Source: Brevipalpus yothersi
Lineage: Eukaryota; Arthropoda; Arachnida; Trombidiformes; Tenuipalpidae
NCBI GenBank assembly: GCA_003956705.1
Contig: QZCP01000255.1
Location: 1-64,000 of the forward strand
Direction: 5' to 3'
Length of the DNA stretch: 64,000 nucleotides
Of this stretch, positions 1-11,833 are shown one piece after another. Under the pieces are notes generated by a model that worked only from the letters and a program-made list of their open reading frames with translations, searched no databases and was not told the origin of the DNA. The position numbers and the translations under genes are program-made. Position 1 is the stretch's first letter. Each line of letters begins with the position of its first letter.

Positions 1-1304
1 AAATCTACAGGAGATTCTGGCCTGGATGGAGCTTGATTAGCTGATGATGATGCAGCAGAGGATGCTGTAGCTTTGGGCACTTTAGGAATTTTAAAATGGC
101 TTAAGGCAGCTTCTTGTTGCCTTTTCATCTCAGAAAGAGATGGACAATAAGTCACATTGGTATTTCCAGGCAGAGTACCATCGATGAGATACTTTTGAAT
201 ATCTTTGGCATATTCACGCTGGATCCATTCTCTTTGCTTTTGGACCTCAGGCGAAGGCTTTTGGTTATAGAGATACGGTGGCCAAACTCCAGTGGAGACT
301 CTAAGATCATCATAATATGATGGCATTCGAACTGGTTCATTGCTTGGACCAGCTTGAGGTTCTGAACTCTGTTCAGCTTGAGGCTCTTGATGAGCAGAAG
401 TACTTTGGCCGGAGGCTGTAGCTTGAGGAGCAGAACTTTTCCTTGCAGATTCTGCTTGGAATGATGAGTTCTGAGAGCTTTCAGAAGTGGACGGCTGAGT
501 GCTTGCTCCAGAATCACTGGAGAACGGATGAAAACGCTCATAAAACTGTTCGAATCGAGATCGCGATTCGGTGTGAGGAGCTTGATCGGGAATTGGAGCG
601 TCTGATTGAGAATCAGAATCTTGAGCAAGACGTAAGAGTTCCTCTCTTTGGCGTCTTATTGCTTCATCACACAGTCGATCGTCAGTAGAACTGACCGAAA
701 GTGAAGGATCTGAAACTTCAGGTTCTTGTTGCCATGGATGGACAATCACATTACTGATATTCTTCTCTTGCTGAGAAGAAGCTTGAGCAACAAGCGATTC
801 TTGGGCTGGTGGATTGAGATAATCCGATTGAGCTCGATTGAGCATTACTGGAATCGCAGGTAAGGATGGTTCTATTCCCATGGGAGGAATAGGAGAAGGA
901 GCAGGAGATGCATTTTCTCGTTCATAGAACGCTTGAGCACTGATGATGAACTCATTGAAGTCTCGGAGTTCGCTTCGATCGAGGAGAAGATCGAAATCAG
1001 GAGGGTCGATGATTCGTCCTAACTGGCATGATGCAACATGTTCTGCATGTTCACTGTATTTGATGGTAGCCATACAGTTTTCATGAAGACAGTGGAAGTT
1101 GGCTTCTTCGTAAATAGCGAGGAATCTTGCTGGAGGTGGACCAGAAACTCCACACTGCCTTCTTGGCAGACAAGTAATGCAGACAAAATCGCCGTTGTTG
1201 GCGAAAGAATTCATGATAGGTGCTTTGGCTTTGAGCTCTGTCAAAAGATCGAGGCAGGCTTTGCAATAGGTCTGTGATGACTTATGATTATTATTCGGTT
1301 TCAT
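1..1304 (-). CDS. Partial gene: SIAH/RING-like zinc finger protein, runs off left edge
   Basis: An open frame of about 434 codons starts at the ATG at 1304-1302 and stays open to the window edge, so the C-terminus is missing. The first 100 residues carry paired cysteines (YCKAC near residue 14, VCITC near 42, then RRQC). They are followed by a C-x4-C-x9-H-x4-H-x3-C array (FHCLHENC to HVASC), which resembles the SIAH/Sina zinc finger next to its RING. The rest is Ser/Gln/Pro/Ala-rich and probably disordered, with short basic stretches near residues 220 and 365. SIAH proteins are E3 ubiquitin ligases, but no SIAH substrate-binding domain is visible, so the function is unknown. A transposon-encoded protein is possible because an LTR-like leader lies upstream. 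The long frame and the cysteine spacing support coding; the family call is tentative. Confidence 0.6.
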   Translation of the reverse strand, partial: MKPNNNHKSSQTYCKACLDLLTELKAKAPIMNSFANNGDFVCITCLPRRQCGVSGPPPARFLAIYEEANFHCLHENCMATIKYSEHAEHVASCQLGRIIDPPDFDLLLDRSELRDFNEFIISAQAFYERENASPAPSPIPPMGIEPSLPAIPVMLNRAQSDYLNPPAQESLVAQASSQQEKNISNVIVHPWQQEPEVSDPSLSVSSTDDRLCDEAIRRQREELLRLAQDSDSQSDAPIPDQAPHTESRSRFEQFYERFHPFSSDSGASTQPSTSESSQNSSFQAESARKSSAPQATASGQSTSAHQEPQAEQSSEPQAGPSNEPVRMPSYYDDLRVSTGVWPPYLYNQKPSPEVQKQREWIQREYAKDIQKYLIDGTLPGNTNVTYCPSLSEMKRQQEAALSHFKIPKVPKATASSAASSSANQAPSRPESPVD

Positions 1305-2000
1305 TCGAATTGATTATCGATGATTTATTACCGCGCTTTTATTCATTGTACCGTACACTTTGATCATTTCTCGCCAGTTATTTCTTGGTAAAGTACAGTG
1401 CATTCATTCCATGATGGGCAAAATATAAATGAAATGATTTTTTTACTATTCTTGTGTGGGAGAAAACCGAGAACAAAACGAACTAACACGGGAGATGAGC
1501 GAGCAGCTCGTCTTGAGCTCGATGTTCCTGATTCGACAGGCTAATCGGGCCACGATCGCCTATCAGGTTCACACAGACCTACGGGGCCGAGTGTAGGCAC
1601 TGAAGAACAGTGGACAAACTTACAATAAATAGGAAAGTTTAATGTAAGACAAGGGAAGATGAAAGCATACAATACTGATCTCGAGCAGAGATCGGACAGA
1701 GGTTAGCCTTACTCGACAAGAGTAAAAACTAACTGTGTCCTAACAAAGGACATCGGTCGCCTTATATAGCGGCAAACCGTGGGAAAGGAATTTGAGGGAG
1801 TAAAGAGAAGGAAAGGAATCTTGCTGATCCCTGGATGCTGAGGCCAGTTCTTCGGCCAAAGCATCTTGCACAAATGTGTGAAAAGCCTGGTCGGCTTTCT
1901 AGATGCAAGCAGCATCTGGTATTGACCCATCCCGGGTCAAAAAGAGAGGGAAAAGAGACAAAGAAAGAATACAAATGCATATATATAATTGAGTAAATGA
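1305..2000 (-). promoter_or_regulatory. Leader/promoter or LTR-like region upstream of the zinc finger ORF
   Basis: Reading the minus strand, a TATA box (TATATAAG) lies at 1769-1761. An initiator-like ACAGTTAG follows about 25 nt downstream, and then a GC-richer leader of roughly 430 nt runs to the ATG at 1304. At 1922-1940 there is a 7-bp inverted repeat (TTGACCC, 5-bp spacer, GGGTCAA) that could mark an LTR end. No matching second LTR or clear primer-binding site is visible, so this may simply be a polymerase II promoter with a long 5' UTR. Confidence 0.35.
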
Positions 2001-2220
2001 TGATCTTCATCCGATGATGAGAATATCATCGGGGAGGTCAGAGATTTTGCTCACACTTGAATCAGAGCTTAGCATCGAATCATCATTTCAAAACCTTTGA
2101 GAACATAATTCAAAAAATGATCTATTCTAAGTCTTTGGTTCTTTTAAAATTTTCGTCCCAAAAATCGTTTCATTTGATTATTTGACACACAAATATCCGG
2201 TGCCATTCACAGATTCAATC

Positions 2221-4048
2221 TCAATAGTCCACAAAGTATGATGATTTAATGGCTTTATAAAGAAAACCACTGAAATCTGAGGTTCTATCAGTGTTTTGCT
2301 GTACCAGTTTTTCGTTCCGATCACTTGAGAGATACTTGGAGATGACACTATTGTTTACATATTCCATGTTGTCCAAGTAGAATTCGGGTCTTGAGTGATC
2401 TACTACACCACCCTTCTTGGAATCCAAGATGATGGTAGCTATATTTACATTCTCACTTGTAGGATCATTCCAGTTGGGCCATTCTTTTCCATTTGGTAAT
2501 TTTGGCTTGCTAAGTGTGAGGAAAATAAATATTCAGCTAACACATATCATCAATATTCCTGGGATACTCACCCTGTTCTCATAAATGAGCCAACAATATT
2601 CATCATGATGTCAGACATTTTTCGATCATCATCAGTATGATGCCAATAATTCGAATATGGTTCTCCAAATGCGAATATCTCTTCTGATCGATGACAAACA
2701 CCAAGTTCAGGGTCTATGTCACACAGAATATTACTACCAGTATGTGGAATATGATTGAATTCGAAGGTGTAGATCCCTTTCCTCATATTTTCAGCTTGAG
2801 CCGTCTTTAGAGCTGCAAGATAGATTACAGCAGGAGTGAGCAGATTTCGGAAACGTACCAAGCCCTGTTGTATTCTTCTGTTCGATAGATTCTGGTCTTC
2901 AGGACCGATGAAAATTTCAGCAATTTTTCTTGCTCTTCGAGGCTCAACAAATACTTTCAATGCTTCTATTGCATCATCATATGTGAGTTCTTTCTTGGCA
3001 TAAATTTGTGGAATACTCTTAGCTAAAAATGAACTCGAATAATCAGAATCGAAACCCATCAGCAGGTTGACATCATTAGCTCTCGATATCTCCTCTTGAG
3101 CATTTCCAAGTGCAGGAAGATAATTACGATCCATGATTGAAGGGAAGCTACTTGAGCGTTTAGGCAAAGCACTGATAATATCGTTCGCATCTGCATCCTG
3201 GATACATTGTGTACGATTCCTCATTTGAGAGCAACCAATTCGATCGAGAACAATTTGAGTTGAATCGTTAACACGGGCCAAACGATCTTCACCCAGCATG
3301 GCAAACGCTCGACCAACGACAATAGCATTTTGAAATAGACCTCTAGCATATGGAGATAAAACATGAGCTCTTACATTAGATGCTGCAGATCCTAGTCCTC
3401 TGAGTGTTATCGCCTTTGGATCGCCACCGAAAAATTCAATGTTATTTTTGACCCAACGTATGGCATAGTTTTCATCCCAAAGTCCCATATTGCCCTCTAT
3501 CGAATCAGGCTCGGTGGTCTTTGCATAACCAAAAAAGTTGAGACGAGAATTTAGAGTAACCAATATTATGTTTTGCCTTTTAACAATCTCGGATTTGAGA
3601 TAAATCTTATTGTCACCAGATCCCGTCAGATGTGCTTTGTGTATTATGGATATCATCACTGGATACTTTGCTTTCTTGTTGACAACGAATTTCTTGGTGT
3701 GATAATGTTCAAATAAAGACAATCTTCGGACATTGATCGTCGAACATCACCCAGAGATAGCCGAGGTTGCATACATCTTGGAGCAAGTTTAGTAGCTTTC
3801 AGGACATCAATCCATCGATCAATAGGTTCAGGAAATTTGAGACGCAGATCTCCTATTGGTGGCTTTGCGTAGGGAATTCCCAGAAAGAAATTCAATTCAC
3901 TTCCACCAACTTTTTTGACGATTCCAACAATTGGCCCATCGAGAGTTTCAACGACAGGAGTCAATTTCTCCTCATCTTTATAAGATGATATCACTATTGC
4001 GATATTGAGGAGGAGAGAACATGAAAAAATTGAGAGTGCAAACATCAT
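2221..4048 (-). CDS. Carboxylesterase/cholinesterase-like protein, catalytic residues lost, one frame break
   Basis: A signal peptide (MMFALSIFSCSLLLNIAIVISS) is followed by an alpha/beta-hydrolase of the carboxylesterase type B family: FFLGIPYAKPPIG, SEDCLYLN, and a C-terminal SFMRTGKPKLPNGKEWPNW. The last motif is created by removing the intron at 2571-2510 (GTGAGT to CTTAG). Total length is about 580 residues, normal for the family. The nucleophile-elbow serine (GESAG in active enzymes) is replaced in RGLGSAASNV, where Gly sits at the Ser position. The acidic residue appears to be Tyr in DSDYSSSF. The oxyanion HGG is HKA. Only the His of GVCH remains. The frame changes by one nucleotide near 3662-3690, between NIITPRNS and KYPVMIS, with no plausible intron there; this is either a sequencing error or an inactivating indel. 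It is a non-catalytic esterase-like adhesion or binding protein, or a recent pseudogene. It is divergent from the gene starting at 4417. Confidence 0.75.
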
Positions 4049-4416
4049 GAAATGTTGTTCGATATTTGCTCCAGGTTGGAATAAGATTCTCGATTGATAA
4101 CTCCAAAATCAGCACCGATGACCTAGAATCAGAATCAGCACCAACAAAGTGCACATATGAACATGAGTTTTCCACAAATCAGATTTCAATTCGTGAAACT
4201 TTCCAGAAAGTTTTCACCTGCTAAATGCTGAATACATATGTTTTTTGGTGGTATCATAGAGATTTTCCCAGCGCAGTCAAAGATAAAGTCCACTTGCTCA
4301 TCTGTGAGAGCAAAAACTGTATTTGTACGTAATCACAAGCAAAAAAACAGTCTACAGCGAGAAAGTCATAACAAGATCAGGGTGTTTGTTTCTTTTCGAA
4401 ATTCTGCTCAATAACA
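4049..4416. promoter_or_regulatory. Shared 368-bp intergenic region between divergent genes
   Basis: This AT-rich stretch separates the start codon of the esterase-like gene (minus) from that of the secreted protein at 4417 (plus). It must hold both promoters. I see no coding frame that makes sense and no defined motif. Confidence 0.4.
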
Positions 4417-5664
4417 ATGATGGCTCGAATTTTGCGCTTTCTTTTGAATATCTTCATGATACACCAAATTTTCTCCGTGAATCATCCAGTTGATGGCTAT
4501 CAAATCGGTGAGATATGTAACACTACACTTACTTGAACTATCCATCATTCATATTTTCTGCAATTGTAAAATGAAGAATATCTGATCATAAATAGGCTCA
4601 TGTTACAAAGAGATAGATGATCTCTTTCTCATCAGATTTTCAGATCATTCAAAGTTTTGAGAGCGCAGTTTCTCACTGATATATCATGAACTGTCAGTTG
4701 TTCATTCAAAATAGGTATACTAATTGCTTTAAGGCATGTGAATGGAAAAATATGTTGATACAATCCCTAGAATAAAGAGGGCTCAATTCATTCTTTCATA
4801 TCCGATTTGATACCAAGCTTATGAGTTCAATATTTATATTCATCCTCCAATCTACTCAATTAGATACCAGTGATATAATCCATAGGATTTGTTCCGAAGA
4901 GAAATTGATGCTGAGAAGGGGCTTACCATGGCCGATAGTTTCAAAAATGATAGATGACAAAATTATGGAGCTGGCTACTATTGAACCCAAAAGGTGATTA
5001 TTTTTCTTCTCGAGCTCTTCAATTTGGAGAGATTGACTGAGATCCATTTTTCTTTAGATTAAGCTCTCAAAAAGGAATTCAATTGGAACGCAACACACAA
5101 GTGGGTGAATATGGACAATCGATCAAATCGAATGTACTAGGTGTTGAACAAGCGACTATGTCAAGCTCTGGGGCGGCTCAACTTGATGAATCAAACAACT
5201 ATGCGGATGAATCCGAGATTAATCGACTCAAATTCAGCAATCGTCCATCAGTTTCATTGGGAAAGAGAGTGGATAGTTCAAATATGGTTCGAAAAACCTC
5301 AATGGAGCTCTCAGGATGTGAGAAAAAAGTTCTCAAATTAGTTGAAGAAGCTATTTTGTCAGAAAATTCGGGCCATTATATGCTCAACGATCTTCGAAAA
5401 GGTCATGATCTTGGAATGGGTGAGGGATCATTTGGAGGGACGATTGATTCGAGAGCTTCAAGCCCAGAGTATCCAACCATCACATCAATAGCAGATGAAA
5501 CTTCTATCAGTCCTCATGGATACAATTTTGATCTTGCTCAGACTGCTTCTGGTAACTCTCAGAACAGTTTCTCAGGATCATCTGATCAGCAGAACCATTC
5601 AACTTACAGAAAATCAAAAATTTCTCAGATCTCACTTTCAATCTCACCTGGTGTTAACATCTGA
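4417..5664 (+). CDS. Secreted disordered protein, family member A (275 aa)
   Basis: Three exons are inferred from splice sites: 4417-4507, 4864-4993 and 5058-5664, with intron phases 1 and 2. They join without stops into 275 residues. Exon 1 encodes a signal peptide (MMARILRFLLNIFMIHQIFS; 4420 is an alternative Met). Exon 2 ends ELATIEPKR. Exon 3 is Ser/Asn/Gly-rich, low in hydrophobic residues, and ends ISQISLSISPGVNI. No known domain is recognised. The exon-phase pattern, the end of exon 2 and the C-terminus resemble the genes at 11834 and 6924, which suggests a fast-evolving secreted family. AATAAA follows at 5871-5876. The splice model is by eye, but the frame agreement over two introns makes it fairly secure. 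Confidence 0.65.
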
Positions 5665-6923
5665 ATTTTTTCCACTGTTAGATAAGAAAATTTACTGCTC
5701 AAAATATTCCAATTTCTCATCTGAGAGCATAACTGAACGGTTCATATGTGATTTTACTTTCAGGGCTTTTCATAGGTTGGGTTTGTCTCTGTCTACCTCG
5801 AAACGATCTATTCTCCAGATTAATTGTGAATCAAGAATGTATGAGATTTCAGGGACAATATTATTCAGATAATAAAATTAAGGCAAAAAACTCACTCTCC
5901 GGCTAGCTAATGTTGAGTTAGAGTGTGTATCTGATTTTCTTCATTTTATCATATGATATATCGCTGGTATTATCGTTTCCATGACAATTCGATCCAGATT
6001 CGAATTTTTCAAAAACATTTACTGAATTATCGCTCACAATTTATCTGGAACGAGATGCACTGATCTGATTCTCAATATCAGTCAATTCCGTAGCTTGGAC
6101 AAATTCTGAAAAGAAATAATCAACCAACAGTTTCTGGAGAAGAGATCAGTGAAGACGTAACATTATTTGTTGAGTTGTTTTTCTACCTCTGGTAGGGCCG
6201 CTCTGCTTTCTTTCCCTAGACCATATTCGAAATACATTACCGAAAACAGTCACTAATGTGAGTATATTTTGATTCATATGGAGCATGTGAAAGCTGTTAG
6301 CAACAAAAACTGATATAATAAGAAGCAAAAAAGCTGAATCAGAAATTAAAAAGCTGGAAAGTCAGAGAACCTCTAGCTATATCAAAGGTAAAACAAGATC
6401 GCTCGATCCACAAAATCAAGAGTTACGGAAAATTCAGGTTTTCCAGATTTATCTACAAAGCAGAGCTTCCTTGAGTCCTCAAAGCTTCAATATTGATTCC
6501 TCAGAGTGATAGTGAAGATCATCAAAATATTGTTTCATTTGCAATCGAAGTCAATTTTTTCGAAAAGAGACTGATGATCTTGTCACCATTGTTTGTAGTC
6601 TCAATTGATTTTTGAGCAAAATGGGCAAAATATTGGATTTTTCAATTCTATGCAGAAAAAATTGCCCTCCTGGAGCAAAAATTTCCATGATATTCTCTAC
6701 ATTAGAATCCAAGTTTTCAATATTTGTGACTATTGTGATGGAGCACTCAATTGTCTGACTGGTCGAAAGAGTTCTAGAAATCAACTGATTTTTTAGCTCG
6801 TTGTTCGTAGAAAAATAAACCACTGAAGAGTTTGTAGAGTATCCTGTTCAATGTTCGTTTATAAAAAAATATATATATATCTTAAATATATTTATTTATA
6901 TCTTCGGTTTATTTCGAGAAGTA
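5665..6923. other. Intergenic, no confident gene
   Basis: This is AT-rich DNA. A minus-strand frame at 6551-6823 (about 91 codons, extendable upstream to an acceptor-like AACAG) has protein-like composition but no start codon and no known motif. It may be a gene remnant. The poly(A) signal of the gene at 6924-7544 lies at 6908-6913. Confidence 0.4.
6908..6913 (-). terminator. Poly(A) signal AATAAA of secreted gene C
   Basis: AATAAA lies on the minus strand, 11 nt after the stop codon of the gene ending at 6924. Confidence 0.6.
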
Positions 6924-7544
6924 TCAAGCATTGGCTCTAGCTGAAATTGATATAAATGCCCCATTCAAATCACTGGCTTCGATGAAATCATTCGATTGGT
7001 ATCTGATGACTGGCCTGGAAACCGTGAGCTGAGAATTGTCCTCAGATGAAGCGTGAATTAAGGTTTCTTGGGAAGCCTCTTGTTGATTTACACGCGCTTT
7101 CAATGACAAAACAGGATGACTGATATCTGGAAGCTCATTATTATCCATTTTTCTGGAAATGAATATGGAAAGTTAGAAATTTTTGATTGTATTTCGAATT
7201 TTTTCAACTAGCGAAGCTCAGCTGAGGTAGAATCAGAGAATTGCTTTTATGAAAAACATCGAGGCAAAGAAATTGAAATTTACCTCCTGTCGAACGGGAA
7301 CCCGAATTTGTTTGACTCAACATTACGTCTCATTCGTTCAGCGCTTCCGGCAACGTGCAACATAGGTCGATCGTTGATTGACAAACAAGATGGACCACGA
7401 GATTTACTCAGCATGTCGGGTAATTTTGCAGTGACTAGACAAATCAGGAAAAATATCAAGATTGATGAATATGTTCACTTGCTTTTACTCACTCATATTG
7501 ATAAATATTACGACCAAAACGAAGAACTGAATATTTCCGTTCAT
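6924..7544 (-). CDS. Secreted protein, family member C (143 aa)
   Basis: Three minus-strand exons are inferred: 7544-7493, 7434-7284 and 7152-6924, with introns in phases 1 and 2. Exon 1 is a bare signal peptide (MNGNIQFFVLVVIFIN). Exon 2 is basic and ends PFDRR. Exon 3 is hydrophilic and ends AFISISARANA. A minus-strand AATAAA at 6913-6908 follows the stop within 20 nt and supports the 3' end. The exon layout (signal exon phase 1, exon 2 of 151 nt phase 2) and the short hydrophobic Ser-rich C-terminus match the genes at 4417 and 11834. Sequence identity outside these points is low. No domain is recognised. A plus-strand frame overlaps 7308-7559 but lacks comparable support. Confidence 0.6.
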
Positions 7545-8725
7545 TTTTCTATGGTTTAATCACTCTGAGAATAATTTTCAGTACTCTATTCCTATCATTC
7601 GTGATTCCACTCAAGTGTGAGAAACGCTCGTTAATGAGCAACTTTTGATTATCAAGCTGATTCACCAACTTAGCTTTTATAGCATATGCTCAAAAGCTTA
7701 AGCCACAAAATTGTGCGCTTGGTTTTGGAATATACTTACTCATGAACATATTGTTCATATATCGTGATATTGCCTTCTGTGAGTTGTTCTGACATACTCA
7801 TAACCAACTTCGGTTTTGGTTTGGCTCATTGAAGTGCATGCTCTAGAGACTGGATACACGATTAAAAATGAAAAAGACTGGTCTACATTACTTGAGCAAA
7901 AACTCAAGCCATTAATTATATCTCAAAAGACAAAAATGCTCAATGAAAATCCAATTTAATATTAATGAATTTAATCCGAAATGCAAACGGACATGAATTT
8001 TTCGTCTATCACTTGCAAGTTTCCGCATGCGCACTTGCGAATAACGGGATCTGCTTAACCCTCTGTTATGCCATATACATGTACTTACTATACTGTACCA
8101 GTTTCACCCAAAATATGTGACTTGAGATTTTGATGCTCTCCTCTCTCACTCAATCAGTTTAACTATTTTATGAGAAATTCAGAATAATTGTGCGGCTTAC
8201 CCAATAAAGACTATTTTGGAATGTGTTGATGGAAGCCTTAAGCATTCTTCCATTATTATCAGTGGCATTCTTGCCAAGGAAGCGGACAGAAATTAGAAAG
8301 ACAGAGCAAAATCATCGAGAAAATTTAGAATTTGCAAATTCAAGTTGAAAAAGCTCAGAGATCATAGTTTTTGATCAGAATAGAATACTCTTCAACACAA
8401 GAGACATAAGAAGAAAAATGAAAACTCAATTATCACAAGAAACATAATAGAGTAAGACACGTGGACAAGTCTACAGCTAAAAAATCTGAAGGACTGATGG
8501 AAACGCCAGATTAGATTAGAAAAGTATCAGTTTAATAAGTTCTAGTGAACTTTTGAATGATAATTCCATTTCTTCATAACGTTTCTTACATTCTTGATCC
8601 ATCTAATTTTCTTCTGATTGATTTTATCAATAAGTATAGCAGTTATCAAAAAGTCATTTGATATCCAAAACCATATTCTCTTGCTGATTGATTACCAATC
8701 GAGACCAATATGAACTAAAATCACT
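7545..8725. other. Intergenic, nothing recognised
   Basis: This AT-rich stretch has no long frame on either strand and no repeat that stands out. It presumably holds the promoter of the minus-strand gene at 7544. Confidence 0.4.
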
Positions 8726-9013
8726 TCAAAAAAAGTCCGGAGATGTGGGTTTGTTGAGATTCATTTTATCACAATTATATTTCCTTGAAGTCTCTTGTAC
8801 TGTTCTACAAAGCTGTTGTTTCAATTCCGTAGGATCCTCTGATACCTCAATTTTTGCAGTGATACCGGCAATTGAACTATGCGTAGAGGTAGTATCAGAA
8901 TATGAAAAAAGTAGACAAGCCAAGATTATCAAGACGGTTGGTAGAGGATTCCCAAGGAAATTAGGAAGAAGTTTTACTCTCAAAGATTGATTGGAAATTT
9001 TGTTGGAGGGCAT
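8726..9013 (-). CDS. Possible small membrane-anchored or secreted protein (doubtful)
   Basis: A frame of 95 codons starts at the ATG at 9013-9011. It encodes a basic N-terminus and then a hydrophobic segment (LPTVLIILACLLFSY, about residues 25-39) typical of a signal anchor, then a hydrophilic tail with two cysteines. An intron could begin at GTGATA inside the frame and end about 67 bp later at TTTTAG, which would change the C-terminus. No homology is recognised. A plus-strand frame (8688-8990) overlaps it and looks less protein-like. Confidence is low. Confidence 0.3.
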   Translation of the reverse strand: MPSNKISNQSLRVKLLPNFLGNPLPTVLIILACLLFSYSDTTSTHSSIAGITAKIEVSEDPTELKQQLCRTVQETSRKYNCDKMNLNKPTSPDFF

Positions 9014-9841
9014 TTTTGGGTACGTAAACTTCAAGAGACGTCGAGAAATATTCCAACAAGATTCAGCAACTTTCAAATAATTTGACTCTCTGAGAGGTTC
9101 ACTTTTTCCTAGTAAGCTAACAGTGGAGCCAGTACATATGTTCTATATCGGTTCATATTTCGAATCACCATCAATCTATGAAATCTGATATGCTCTCAGA
9201 AGGGGAGAAATCGCTTCGAAGTTTTCAGCATCCATCAAACACACAGCTCAGCTAGCTTGGCTTATGAGGTGGAGCGAAGAATTGGATCTGGAAGATACTC
9301 AGATGCATGTTCAAGAGGCAATCATTCTAGTAGAGATGATAAAAAATCATTGATCGTGGGCTTTATGAGACAAGTCATTCACACAACCCGAAAAATTACG
9401 TGAGAAAGGAAATAATAACAGAATCACTTCTGCAGTGAAACCAATTTGAAAACAGTTATTGTTTCTCTGATGCACATTATCAATTATACCAATAAAGTGA
9501 CTGCGGCATGAAAATTTCTTTCAGCTTTCTGAGTTCCACTCAAAAAGTTCAATCATGACTATATATCATCTCTTCAGAAATCGGTTATTATTCTCCTCTT
9601 TCCCTACCTTATAATGATCAATCATGTTTACTCTAGATCTAAAATTCGAAAAAAAGTCAACAAGAGTTCTTGCATAACAGTTTTTGAGTTTCAAAAAAGT
9701 TCGGAGAAATCATAACATTTATTTCTCTCGATTCTGATGTGTTCCTCATCTTTCACACACTGACTTTCTAGAGCTACATAGCTCAGATACAATTTGCTAA
9801 AATTTACAGTAATATAGTAGTTCCCCATGATCCGTTGATTG
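9014..9841. other. Intergenic, nothing recognised
   Basis: AT-rich DNA upstream of the first chemoreceptor gene. No coding frame or repeat of note was seen. Confidence 0.4.
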
Positions 9842-11184
9842 ATGGAAAAACCTTCTCATTTCTCTCGATCTTTTGGAGAAGAAAAAGAAAGTGATATCTA
9901 CACACTTGGAATCATGATTGCCCATAGGATGAAACGTAAACCGAAGTCACAATTTTTTGACGACCATAATCAACCTCTGCGTGCCTATCTTCATAGACAT
10001 GGAATTTATCTGTCTTATTTGGAACCCAATAAAAAGCTCAGCTTCCGACAGAAACTTGCTGCTATTGCCCTCCATGCAAATCATGTAGCCATCGTTATAA
10101 GGCTTGTGATTATTCTGATTCTCAAGCCAGGACATCCTATCATGAGATATATTGTTGATCAGAATGCACAAATTGGAATAGCTCGAAATTATTTCTATTT
10201 TGTCTCCTTGATTTGGGCCATCTTTTCCAACATAGGAGGTATACATTTGAGATTGACAGAGCTGTCACCTTCGAAGCAAAAGTGGACCACTGTATCGGAG
10301 CTTTTCTATTCTCAACGATTTCATGGTGAAGGAAGTTTCGAGACTCCAGTCAAGATTATGATCATTCTCGGACATCTATTCTTCTATTCTGCTGCAATTG
10401 TTTCCTTCTTGTATGTGATACCCTTCTTTTTCTGGGCTCCCAAGGAATACTGGCTCTTCGGTATTATTGCAGGTTTCCACCAATTAGTATGGGGTGGTGT
10501 TGTGGCTTCATGGACAATGTTGCCCCTTTTTTGTTTCCATATGTATGTCTATGGGCGTTTGTTTAAAATGAAATCTTCCAAATTAATCGATGAGAAAAGA
10601 TTGAATATGACTCTTCATGATTGGGTGGCAATTCTGAGAGAACTGAAAGACGTTTATTGTTTCTACAAACCTTTCAATCAGCTTGCTTTTGTTTCAACCT
10701 TCTTGGCTCAAATTCTGGTTGCATATTTTGTTTTCTTTTCCGAAACATCAGAAACCTCAAAAATTGTGTTCGGCATTTATTTTTTTCTCAATTGGATGGC
10801 AGGACAATCTCTACACTTCTTTGCGAGCAGTTTCACCCAAAGAAATGTGAGTTCTGTTATTGAGATCTGATAATGCATAATCGATTGATTGATATTCTTC
10901 GTCTTAGATCAATTTTCATACGACCAAAATGCTGAGATTGTCTATTAACACCAATTTTGAATGGAAAAAGAGGATGAAGTTATTAAAGTATGTTGAGCTG
11001 GTTCAAGATCAGAATTTTTTCACAGTTCTAGCATCGATAACTTACTCATCTCGTAATTTCATTCTTGTGAGTGGCGAAAACTTATTTGATACAGCTCCCT
11101 TATGTTTTCTTTGTCTTCCAGTGTCTTCTTGAAGCTGGATCAGTCCTGATGCTGATGATCGCAAATCAGGGCTCAAAATTTTGA
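9842..11184 (+). CDS. 7TM chemoreceptor, gustatory receptor-like, copy 1
   Basis: Three exons: 9842-10846, 10908-11066 and 11122-11184, with both introns in phase 0. The product is 408 residues. It has about seven hydrophobic segments, for example AIVIRLVIILIL, FFYSAAIVSFLYVIPFFFW and FVSTFLAQILVAYFVFF. The tail CLLEAGSVLMLMIANQ lies on a short last exon. Phase-0 introns close to the C-terminus are typical of arthropod gustatory receptors. The paralogues at 28888 and 32102 share LRAYL..-type N-termini, YLSYLxPN, the FFFWAP motif and the 159-nt second exon. Translation may start instead at the internal Met at 9929 (MKRKPKSQFF), which aligns better with the starts of the other two. Role: ligand-gated chemosensory channel in sensory neurons (family knowledge). 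The exact ligand cannot be inferred. Confidence 0.8.
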
Positions 11185-11833
11185 ATTCTGGATTCGAGCA
11201 AATTCCATTCCTATCAGCTTTCTGAATGATTTGATATCGTCATTTAAATCTCAATCCACTGTTGTGATGTTACTACACTGTACCGCGATGTTCATCGTTT
11301 TCTTGGGGCCTTAGATGACGCTGTGATTGGTCACTGAATTAATGGAACTAGAAAAAAGCACAAATTATTGATAGCGTAATCATGGGATTGAATTTTGGAA
11401 TCACAATATATGGATTCAAGTCGTGAATAATGAAAAATTTCACAGCCTACTCAGCAAATACATGTATCTAGAAAACAAGAGAATAAGTGAACGTCACTTA
11501 TAATCCAGAATTTAGATGAGGAAATCTCAACTTAAAGTAAGATACAGTAATTAAACATTCAAATAGAGCGGGAGAGCAACCAATTAATGAGAAATCCATC
11601 TGTTTTATTGTCTTTTCTTTGAACAGATGTTAATGCAATCAATCGCTTCCCTGGAAAGCATGCTATTGTCTGTTGAGTGACGGATACAACTCAATCAATT
11701 GGGTGATTCTTGGCGGAAAAGATAAAAAAATCATGAAATATGGTACAGTATTGTTCAATGAAAGGCAAAATCGAGAATATTGAACTGAACCCGACAGTTT
11801 TGAATAAATCATCGAGATTTATACATTCCAACC
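11185..11833. other. Intergenic, nothing recognised
   Basis: AT-rich spacer between the first chemoreceptor and the next secreted protein gene. No convincing frame. Confidence 0.4.

Noticed and set aside
152..628. Minus-strand 158-codon frame at the left end
   Set aside because: It overlaps in another frame the longer open frame with the zinc-finger cysteines. Its composition is less protein-like and it has no motif.
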